Assembly (NCBI GenBank): GCA_016207365.1
Contig: JACQPU010000022.1
Span: 1 to 8,159, forward strand
Reading direction: 5' to 3'
Source of the DNA: Ignavibacteriales bacterium
Lineage (GTDB): Bacteria > Bacteroidota > Ignavibacteria > UBA10030
Length of the DNA stretch: 8,159 nucleotides
Part shown: one piece after another, positions 1 through 5,588 of the stretch
How positions within the stretch are numbered: the first letter of the stretch is position 1
Layout of the letters: each line of letters opens with the position of its first letter
Notes under the pieces: model-generated
What the model was told of the DNA's origin: nothing
The model's database searches: none
The model's input: only the letters and a program-made list of their open reading frames with translations
Made by a program: the position numbers and the translations under genes

Positions 1-2
1 AT

Positions 3-38
3 CTTGATGAGGGGCGAGTACACCAGCAGTAGCAGTCC
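3..38 (+). other. Upstream rtcB frame broken by an in-frame amber codon
   Basis: The rtcB frame can be read back to the window edge as LDEGRVHQQ, then TAG at 30-32, then QSV and on into VDALFAAVP. Laid beside E. coli RtcB (recalled from memory, the LTAEDLPEN-L-AELRQAI stretch), this segment aligns without gaps and the TAG falls on a leucine. A single TTG to TAG change would explain it. The coding sense therefore seems to continue through the stop, which points to a nonsense mutation, a sequence error at a contig end, or less likely readthrough. Confidence 0.55.
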
Positions 39-1118
39 GTGGTAGACGCGCTGTTCGCTGCGGTCCCATCCGGCGTGGGCTCGACCGGGCGCGTGAAGGT
101 TGGCATGGGCGAGATCGACGCGGTGCTGAAGGGCGGCGCGCGCTGGGCGGTGGAGCAGGGCGACGGCTGGCCGGAAGACCTGGAGGTCATCGAAGCGGGC
201 GGCGCGCTGCCGCAGGCCGATCCCGACGCGGTGAGCCAGCAGGCGAAGCAGCGAGGCCGCGGACAGATCGGCACGCTGGGCTCGGGCAACCACTTCCTTG
301 ATGAGCAGGTCGTCGACGCGATCTACGACGTTAATGCGGCGCGGGCAATGGGCCTAGAGGAACCCGGGCAGGTCGTCATCTTCATCCACTGTGGTTCTCG
401 CGGCCTTGGCCACCAGGTCTGCACCGACTATCTCCGCACCGCAGAGCGCTCCGCCCGGGAGCACGGCATCCATCTTGTCGACCGGCAGCTGGCGTGCATG
501 CCGTTCCAATCCCCTGAAGGGCAGCGTTACTTCGGCGCGATGTCCGCTGCGGCCAACTTCGCTTGGGCGAATCGACAGATGATCACGCATTGGGTGCGGG
601 AGGCGTTCCGCCGCGTTTGCGGCACAGAGGGAATCAAAATAGTGTATGATGTGGTACATAATATTGCGAAGATTGAGGAACACACTGTCGATGGCGTCGC
701 GAGGCGGGTGCTTGTTCATCGTAAAGGCGCAACCCGGGCGTTTCCGCGCCACAGGCCGGAGATACCGAAAGCGTATTATGAAGTGGGACAGCCTGTACTT
801 ATTCCGGGAAGCATGGGAACGTCGTCGTATGTTCTCGTTGGGACGGAGAAAGCCATGGAAGAGACATTCGGTTCGTCCTGTCACGGGGCAGGGAGGGCGA
901 AGAGCCGCCACGCGGCAAAGAAGGATATAACGGCCGAGGAGCTGGTCAGAAAACTTCAGGCACGAGGGATCCACGTGCGGGGCGCGTCCAAAAGCGGATT
1001 AACGGAAGAACATCCAGAAGCGTACAAAGACGTCAGCGCCGTGGTGGAAGTGGTCCATCGCGCAGGGATTGCGAGAAAGGTGGCGCAGCTAATCCCTGTG
1101 GGAGTGATCAAAGGCTGA
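39..1118 (+). CDS. rtcB: RtcB-type RNA-splicing ligase, N-terminus missing
   Basis: RtcB joins RNA 2',3'-cyclic phosphate or 3'-phosphate ends to 5'-OH ends, using GTP and Mn2+, in tRNA splicing and RNA repair. The 359 visible residues from GTG39 carry the family's hallmarks: GTLGSGNHF (metal His85), HCGSRGLGH (His117), DVVHNIAK (His207), VHRKGATRAFP, IPGSMGTSSYVLVGT, SSCHGAGR (His282, the expected guanylated histidine) and the C-terminal AYKDVSAVVEVV...VGVIKG. Family members are about 400-480 residues. The N-terminal block with the metal-binding Cys (DxxCG motif) would lie left of the window, so GTG39 is only the first usable start after an in-frame TAG at 30-32, not the natural start. If translated from 39, the product would lack the metal Cys and probably be inactive. 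GC falls from about 68% (61-600) to about 57% (601-1080) inside the gene. No archease or other RNA-repair gene is visible alongside. The family call is secure; whether the gene is intact is not. Confidence 0.93.
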   Translation: MVDALFAAVPSGVGSTGRVKVGMGEIDAVLKGGARWAVEQGDGWPEDLEVIEAGGALPQADPDAVSQQAKQRGRGQIGTLGSGNHFLDEQVVDAIYDVNAARAMGLEEPGQVVIFIHCGSRGLGHQVCTDYLRTAERSAREHGIHLVDRQLACMPFQSPEGQRYFGAMSAAANFAWANRQMITHWVREAFRRVCGTEGIKIVYDVVHNIAKIEEHTVDGVARRVLVHRKGATRAFPRHRPEIPKAYYEVGQPVLIPGSMGTSSYVLVGTEKAMEETFGSSCHGAGRAKSRHAAKKDITAEELVRKLQARGIHVRGASKSGLTEEHPEAYKDVSAVVEVVHRAGIARKVAQLIPVGVIKG

Positions 1119-1119
1119 A

Positions 1120-1155
1120 GTCGGCGTCCGGGTTTGGACGAGGGCCGACATTTTT
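1120..1155 (+). terminator. Probable Rho-independent terminator after rtcB
   Basis: Two bases after the rtcB stop codon, GTCGGCGTCC (1120-1129) can pair with GGACG (1136-1140) and CCGAC (1145-1149). This gives a ten-pair stem with a 6-base GGGTTT loop and a 4-base AGGG bulge on the 3' arm. Five T's follow directly (1151-1155). The bulge weakens the hairpin, but position and T-run fit a terminator separating rtcB from the mrp unit. Confidence 0.6.
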
Positions 1156-1162
1156 GTATATT
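1134..1162 (+). promoter_or_regulatory. Candidate promoter for mrp-nifU
   Basis: TATATT at 1157-1162 matches the sigma-70 type -10 box at 5 of 6 positions. TTGGAC at 1134-1139 is a poor -35 (3 of 6) at a 17-base spacing. The same stretch can be read as a Bacteroidota-type element, TTTG (1133-1136), 20 bases, then TATATTGA against TAnnTTTG, also imperfect. Either way, transcription would start near 1169, giving a leader of about 35 bases. The candidate overlaps the terminator hairpin. It is supported mainly by being the only intergenic space upstream of mrp. Confidence 0.35.
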
Positions 1163-1166
1163 GAAA

Positions 1167-1181
1167 TGAGAATGAGAATCA
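1167..1181 (+). promoter_or_regulatory. Fur-box-like sequence upstream of mrp
   Basis: TGAGAATGAGAATCA matches the 15-base Fur core TGATAATCATTATCA at 11 of 15 positions by eye. It lies just downstream of the candidate -10 box and 24 bases before the mrp start, where a bound repressor would block transcription. Iron control of an Fe-S carrier operon would make biological sense. However, the two half-sites are only partly symmetric, and the match may simply reflect the direct repeat AATGAG AATGAG. No regulator gene is present in the window. Confidence 0.22.
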
Positions 1182-1205
1182 ATCCGATAAAGCAATGGAG
1201 AGTTC

Positions 1206-2297
1206 ATGTCTGAATTGACGAAAGAGCGTATCCTGCAGTCCCTGAAGAAAATACAGGATCCCGATCTCCACAGGGATATCGTGACACTGGGATTTGTGAA
1301 GGACGTGGAGATCAAGGGGAACAATGTGAGCCTGCGTTTGGAGCTGACAACGCCTGCGTGTCCGGTAAGGGACCAGTTCAAAGCCGACAGCGAGCGGGCC
1401 ATCAGGGAGGCTATTCCGGGGGTTGGGGCAATCTCGATTGAGATGAGTTCAAACGTTGTCTCTCACCTGAACGAACGCAAGGATGCGATCATTCCGGGGG
1501 TGAAAAACACCGTTGCCGTTGCCAGTGGCAAGGGTGGCGTCGGAAAATCGACAGTTGCAGTGAACCTGGCAGTTTCTCTTGCCTTCGATGGGGCTAAGGT
1601 CGGACTGGTGGACGCCGATGTGTATGGTCCCAGTGCACCCCTGATGTTCGGGATCAACGAGCGGCCCAAAATGGCCAACCAGAAACTGATTCCGCTTGAG
1701 AAATACGGCGTGCGGGTGATGTCCATTGGGTTTCTTGTCGATCCCATGCAGGCCGTGATTTGGCGCGGACCAATGGCCAGCGGCGCTGTAAAGCAGTTTC
1801 TGTCGGACGTGGATTGGGGAGAGCTGGATTATTTGATTTTTGATTTGCCGCCGGGTACCGGTGACATTCAACTGACTCTAGTACAGACAATTCCCCTCAC
1901 AGGAGCAGTGATCGTTACGACGCCGCAGGATGTTGCCCTTGCCGATGCGCGGAAGGGGCTGGTGATGTTTACCAAGGTCAATGTCCCGGTCCTGGGAATT
2001 GTGGAGAACATGAGCTACTACGTGTGTGGTCATTGCGGCCATCGCGAGAATATTTTTGATTCCGGCGGCGGACAGCGAACAGCATCTGAACTTGGCGTGC
2101 CGTTTCTCGGTGAGATTCCTCTTTACACGGGTATCAGAGCGGGTGGCGACAAAGGGGTTCCGCTTGTTGCAGGAGAACCGGACTCATCCCACAGCCAGGC
2201 AATCCGCCAGATTGCTCGTCAGCTTGCCGCACAAATCAGCATTCAAAACGTGATGTCGCCCCCGATGCCCAAGGTGGAGATCTTACTCAATACATGA
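1206..2297 (+). CDS. mrp: Mrp/ApbC (NBP35-type) iron-sulfur cluster carrier ATPase
   Basis: This is a cytosolic P-loop ATPase of the Mrp/ApbC/NBP35 family, which binds a [4Fe-4S] cluster and passes it to target proteins. Residues 1-85 form a DUF59/MIP18-type domain (IQDPDLHRDIVTLGFV, TPACPVR with Cys52). The ATPase core follows: deviant Walker A GKGGVGKS at 108-115, DADVYGPSAP near 136-145, and DLPPGTGD at 213-220. The bridging cluster cysteines C274 and C277 sit in CGHCG. At 363 residues it has full family length for the DUF59-fused form. The ATG at 1206 is preceded by GGAG at 1197-1200, five bases upstream, a good ribosome binding site. The stop overlaps the start of the NifU-domain gene as ATGA, so the two are translationally coupled and probably act as scaffold and carrier. 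The candidate promoter and Fur-like site lie directly upstream. Confidence 0.95.
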   Translation: MSELTKERILQSLKKIQDPDLHRDIVTLGFVKDVEIKGNNVSLRLELTTPACPVRDQFKADSERAIREAIPGVGAISIEMSSNVVSHLNERKDAIIPGVKNTVAVASGKGGVGKSTVAVNLAVSLAFDGAKVGLVDADVYGPSAPLMFGINERPKMANQKLIPLEKYGVRVMSIGFLVDPMQAVIWRGPMASGAVKQFLSDVDWGELDYLIFDLPPGTGDIQLTLVQTIPLTGAVIVTTPQDVALADARKGLVMFTKVNVPVLGIVENMSYYVCGHCGHRENIFDSGGGQRTASELGVPFLGEIPLYTGIRAGGDKGVPLVAGEPDSSHSQAIRQIARQLAAQISIQNVMSPPMPKVEILLNT

Positions 2298-2530
2298 ATG
2301 CACTTCACCGTGAATCGGTCGAAAGGACGCTTGAAAGGGTCCGGCCGTATCTTCAGGAGGATGGTGGGGATGTGGAGTTGGTACGGATTACGGACGATGG
2401 GATCGTGGAAGTCCGCCTGACCGGTTCCTGTGTTTCATGTCCCCTCTCCGTCATGACGGTGCGGGCTGGCATCGAACGGGCTCTCATGTTGGATCATGAG
2501 GAGGTTAGAAGAGTCGAGCAAGTGCGTTAA
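2294..2530 (+). CDS. NifU C-terminal-domain Fe-S scaffold protein (Nfu type)
   Basis: This 78-residue protein consists only of the NifU C-terminal (Nfu) domain, a scaffold or carrier for iron-sulfur clusters. The diagnostic features are RPYLQEDGGDVELV at residues 17-30 and the cluster-binding CxxC in GSCVSCPLS (Cys46 and Cys49). It then runs through the usual C-terminal helix and ends soon after. Length is normal for a stand-alone Nfu protein; there is no A-type N-terminal domain as in NfuA. The ATG at 2294 overlaps the mrp stop (ATGA); a GGAG at 2276-2279 is 14 bases away, rather far, so translation probably relies on coupling. Pairing with mrp suggests that clusters assembled here are handed to the Mrp ATPase. 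That partnership is inferred from the overlap. Confidence 0.93.
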   Translation: MNALHRESVERTLERVRPYLQEDGGDVELVRITDDGIVEVRLTGSCVSCPLSVMTVRAGIERALMLDHEEVRRVEQVR

Positions 2531-2540
2531 AGTTTAAACC

Positions 2541-3212
2541 TCATCTTTCCTTCTTCAGCTCCACTTCAACCAATTTTCCCTCCTTTAGCTGCACAATCCT
2601 CGTCGGAAATCTTCTTACGAGCTCGTAATTGTGCGTGGCCATGAGGATGGCCGTGCCGCGCATATTGATTTTCATGAGGAGCTCCATGATTTCGTTCGAC
2701 GCCGCGGGATCCAGATTTCCCGTCGGCTCGTCAGCGAGGAGAAGAGGAGGCGAATTCACAATAGCCCGCGCAATGACCACCCGCTGTTGCTCTCCCCCCG
2801 AAAGCTCATGCGGCATCTGAAGTCTCTTGTGGCTCAGCCCAACATCGGCCAGTGCCAGCAAAACCCGCTTCTTTATCTCGGATCTGCGGGAGTTGGTCAC
2901 ATACAATGCAAACGCGACATTCTCAAAGACATCCCGATCTTCCAGAAGTTTGAAATCCTGGAAGACCACCCCGATGCGCCGGCGGAGATATGGAATCTCG
3001 CGTGTTCTTGCCTTGGACGAATCGAATCCCGCCACCGTGACGGTTCCCGAATCAGGCTTCAAGTCCATGTATAAAAGGCGGAGGAGGGAGCTTTTCCCTG
3101 CACCGGTGGGTCCGACCAAGTACACAAACTCGCCGGTTTTCAGGGAGAAGTTCACCTTATCGAGGACGAGTTGTCCATCGAACGATACGGAGACTTCCTG
3201 AAGGTCAATCAT
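2541..3212 (-). CDS. ftsE: FtsE-like ABC transporter ATPase
   Basis: This 223-residue ABC ATPase is of the FtsE/LolD size class. Motifs in order are Walker A GPTGAGKS (34-41) followed by SLLRLLY, which is typical of FtsE; Q-loop Gln85 in VVFQDFKLL; signature LSGGEQQR (137-144); Walker B LLLADE with the D-loop PTGNLD (157-168); and switch His194 in ATHNYEL. FtsE pairs with the membrane protein FtsX to control peptidoglycan hydrolases at the septum, on the inner face of the cytoplasmic membrane. It is the last gene of the minus-strand run: its ATG overlaps the pdxA stop by 8 bases and has no obvious Shine-Dalgarno, so coupling to pdxA is likely. No ftsX follows, because the next gene is convergent nifU. 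A LolD/MacB-type role cannot be excluded, but the Walker A context favours FtsE. Confidence 0.85.
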   Translation of the reverse strand: MIDLQEVSVSFDGQLVLDKVNFSLKTGEFVYLVGPTGAGKSSLLRLLYMDLKPDSGTVTVAGFDSSKARTREIPYLRRRIGVVFQDFKLLEDRDVFENVAFALYVTNSRRSEIKKRVLLALADVGLSHKRLQMPHELSGGEQQRVVIARAIVNSPPLLLADEPTGNLDPAASNEIMELLMKINMRGTAILMATHNYELVRRFPTRIVQLKEGKLVEVELKKER

Positions 3213-4194
3213 GGCGGTTACGCGAAATTGCTACAGCGAGTTTCACGGCTTCAAGCATGCTTTCGATGCGAGCCTTTCCTTTCCCTGCAATATCGTACGC
3301 CGTTCCGTGATCAGGCGACGTCCGGATAATGGCGAGTCCAGCTGAGAAATTGACCGCCTTGCCGAAAGAACTCAGTTTCAGCGGAACGAGTCCCTGGTCG
3401 TGATACATTGCCAGGACGGCGTCGTAGTCGCGGTGACGTTTGTCTCCGAAGAATCCATCGGCCGGAAAAGGGCCTTCTGCCCTGATTCCGCTTTTCTGTC
3501 CACGTTCAATCGCGGGCAGGATCGCGTCGCGTTCTTCACCGCCGATGATCCCGTTTTCGCCGGCATGCGGATTGAGACCCAGGACGGCGATACGGGGTTT
3601 TCTGATGAGAAAATCCAGCCTGAGAGATCCATCGAGAATCTCCAATTTTTCAAGAATCTTGTCCGTCGTGACACGATCCGAAATATCACGTACAGGAATG
3701 TGGATCGTGACGAGTCCAACCCGCATTTTGTCCGACACAAGCATCATGGCCACACGCGATGATCGCGAGAGCAACGTAATCATCTCGGTCTGACCCGGGA
3801 AATTGTATCCGGCAAGATGAAGGGCCTCCTTCGAAGCCGGCGCTGTTACCATTGCCTGGGCTTTGCCTGTCAGACAAAGATTTACTGCAGCCTCAATTGC
3901 GGTACCAGCCGTTTTTCCCGATACTTTTGTCGGTTTTCCATACTCAACATCGGCCCAGATTCCGTCGCCGACGTCCTGCACGGAAACGGCAGGTCCCTTG
4001 GGCAGCAATGCCGCGGCTTTCTGGAGTTGGACCTTGAGTCGGAGCTCGGACCGGACATGCTCAAAAACATTAAGAGGGCCAACGAGCATGGGCTTACAGA
4101 GGGCTTGAACGCTACGGTGAATCGCAGTCTTGAGCGCGATTTCGGGACCGATACCGTTCATGTCCCCCATCGTAATGGCAATGACAGGTTTCAC
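3205..4194 (-). CDS. pdxA: 4-hydroxythreonine-4-phosphate dehydrogenase PdxA
   Basis: PdxA oxidises 4-phosphooxy-L-threonine with NAD(P)+ in the DXP-dependent route to pyridoxal phosphate, in the cytosol. The 329-residue length is typical. Visible motifs are ITMGDMNGIGPE at the N-terminus, TAPASKEALHLAGY (118-130), and the three metal-ligand histidine motifs: VTIHIPV (His165), GLNPHAGENG (His210) and AMYHDQG (His265). The C-terminal RTSPDHGTAYDIAGKG (291-306) is also present. One oddity is GQTEM at 134-138, where E. coli PdxA has GHTE with a substrate-contacting His; Gln135 may be a normal lineage variant. The start is GTG at 4194, overlapping the stop of the GWxTD gene as GTGA; it places the conserved MGD motif at the right distance, and an internal ATG would cut it. 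The gene also overlaps ftsE downstream by 8 bases. No other B6 gene is in view. Confidence 0.94.
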   Translation of the reverse strand: MKPVIAITMGDMNGIGPEIALKTAIHRSVQALCKPMLVGPLNVFEHVRSELRLKVQLQKAAALLPKGPAVSVQDVGDGIWADVEYGKPTKVSGKTAGTAIEAAVNLCLTGKAQAMVTAPASKEALHLAGYNFPGQTEMITLLSRSSRVAMMLVSDKMRVGLVTIHIPVRDISDRVTTDKILEKLEILDGSLRLDFLIRKPRIAVLGLNPHAGENGIIGGEERDAILPAIERGQKSGIRAEGPFPADGFFGDKRHRDYDAVLAMYHDQGLVPLKLSSFGKAVNFSAGLAIIRTSPDHGTAYDIAGKGKARIESMLEAVKLAVAISRNRHD

Positions 4195-5588
4195 AGGTTT
4201 TCCACGGCGATCAGGCGATAATCGCCGCTGCGCCTTTGGTCTTCAAAAATAAACCGGCGCTTCAGGGACACATACGTCCATACTTCGCGTGGAAATCTGT
4301 TCGGCGTCAACAGGCGGCGCGTGTCCGTCGGAGTCCCGTAGAGGATGTAGATGCGGCCCCGGTCTGTCTTATACCCGTTGGTTTCATTTCCCAGGGAATA
4401 CTGGCGAATGGAGTTGTCCACCCTTCGGTAGTATTCAACCATGAGCTCGTTGTATGCGGTTGTTGTGTCAGGGTCCTTCTTGCGCCAGAATTCGAAAAAG
4501 CGCTGGATTGACCGGCTTTGCGAAAATGTCCGGAACGTCCCCATTTCTTCCTCGGAAGCGATGTGATACAGGGCATCAATGGCGAGATCCATGTTTCTGA
4601 GAGCGGCGGGCTGGTTGAGCCAGAGTACACGAAAGGTATGGTCCAAAGTTCTCTCGACGCCATCGGCTTTGAACGTCACGCTCAGGCGTGCAATGCCGGG
4701 CATGAGTTGTTCAAGGGGAAGAGGAAGGAAAACGGTTGTCCACCCATTGCTGGGGTTTGTGATGGCGTAGCGAACATCGCCGCTGGATGCGGAAAGTGTG
4801 TCGTCGACAGAAGCTGTCAGGACAGCGAGCCCAGGAATTGGAAGGAGGGAATCCCCCTTGAACTCCTGGATGCCAAGCGCGGATTGTTCAGGCTCTAGAG
4901 TGAGAGTGTATGTCGCCAAAACGCCGGAGGACGAAGATGGGAGGTGAACAGCGTACAAATGTCCGCCTCGTTCTCCAAAGTAAACGTCGGTACCGCGGTT
5001 CAGCGCAGTAAACGAGCGGTCTGCCGGCGATTTTGGGTGTTCCACAAATACCGGAGCAGAAACGTCGAAACCGGTCAGCGGCGATCGTGTGGTGACCTTT
5101 TGTGTCCTATTTGTGAACGAGCGTTCAGACTGTCGGTCTTCGACATTCAAAAACACCGTGTAGGTGCCAGGAGGAATGGCGAATGAAACCGATCCCTGAA
5201 CATCAGCAGTGGAATCCTGTTCTTGGGGAATCCGTGTTTTTCGCAGCCGGATTGTGCGCAGATGACGTGCCACTGATACATCGTCGTTGTTCAGAAGCTC
5301 AATCAACATTTCGCCCCGGGCCAGAAAATCATCCGGACGGATCGATTCAATGTTGCGCAGCACGACGAAGAAATCCTCACGAATGCGGTAGTGGATGTTG
5401 ACGATTCCACCGGTGGTGTCTGGGGAGAAAAACGGAATTGCCTCAAACGAAATTGTGGAGAGACGCTGGGCCGGTGGCGTTGGGCGCTGCCGCTCGGTCT
5501 GGGCACCAGCCTGACGCGCTGGAAGCAGGCATAACACAACGACGCTACTGCAGATTGAGATCGTGAAGAATCGTCGAATTTTGATCAC
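4191..5588 (-). CDS. Exported GWxTD-domain protein of unknown function
   Basis: This 465-residue protein has an N-terminal signal peptide: basic MIKIRR, a hydrophobic core near residues 7-23, and a likely signal peptidase I site QAGA|Q after residue 29. Cys20 lacks a proper lipobox, so a secreted or periplasmic protein is more likely than a lipoprotein. Residues 45-325 look beta-rich, without a motif I recognise. The C-terminal ~130 residues match the GWxTD domain family: EYYRRVDNSIRQY, then GYKTDRGRIYILYGTP at 405-420, then EVWTY, FIFED and DYRL. The name-giving Trp is Tyr here (GYKTD). The family has no established function. The start is GTG at 5588, chosen because it keeps the signal peptide intact. 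It lies inside the end of the upstream FAD-oxidoreductase gene, with a 44-base overlap. The stop overlaps the pdxA start by 4 bases. Confidence 0.85.
   Translation of the reverse strand: MIKIRRFFTISICSSVVVLCLLPARQAGAQTERQRPTPPAQRLSTISFEAIPFFSPDTTGGIVNIHYRIREDFFVVLRNIESIRPDDFLARGEMLIELLNNDDVSVARHLRTIRLRKTRIPQEQDSTADVQGSVSFAIPPGTYTVFLNVEDRQSERSFTNRTQKVTTRSPLTGFDVSAPVFVEHPKSPADRSFTALNRGTDVYFGERGGHLYAVHLPSSSSGVLATYTLTLEPEQSALGIQEFKGDSLLPIPGLAVLTASVDDTLSASSGDVRYAITNPSNGWTTVFLPLPLEQLMPGIARLSVTFKADGVERTLDHTFRVLWLNQPAALRNMDLAIDALYHIASEEEMGTFRTFSQSRSIQRFFEFWRKKDPDTTTAYNELMVEYYRRVDNSIRQYSLGNETNGYKTDRGRIYILYGTPTDTRRLLTPNRFPREVWTYVSLKRRFIFEDQRRSGDYRLIAVENL

Noticed and set aside
3..14. Similarity of the window start (CTTGATGAG) to 297-305, considered as a short repeat or misassembly seed
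   Set aside because: The match is only nine bases and diverges afterwards; chance is sufficient.
354..974. Long open frame on the minus strand opposite rtcB (206 codons)
   Set aside because: It shows no recognisable motif, and the opposite frame carries all the RtcB motifs. It is a by-product of the GC-rich rtcB codons.
2483..2500. Hairpin CTCATG-TTGGAT-CATGAG, considered as a terminator for the minus-strand operon reading into nifU
   Set aside because: It is only six pairs, moderate in GC, not followed by a T-run on either strand, and lies within the conserved coding part of nifU.
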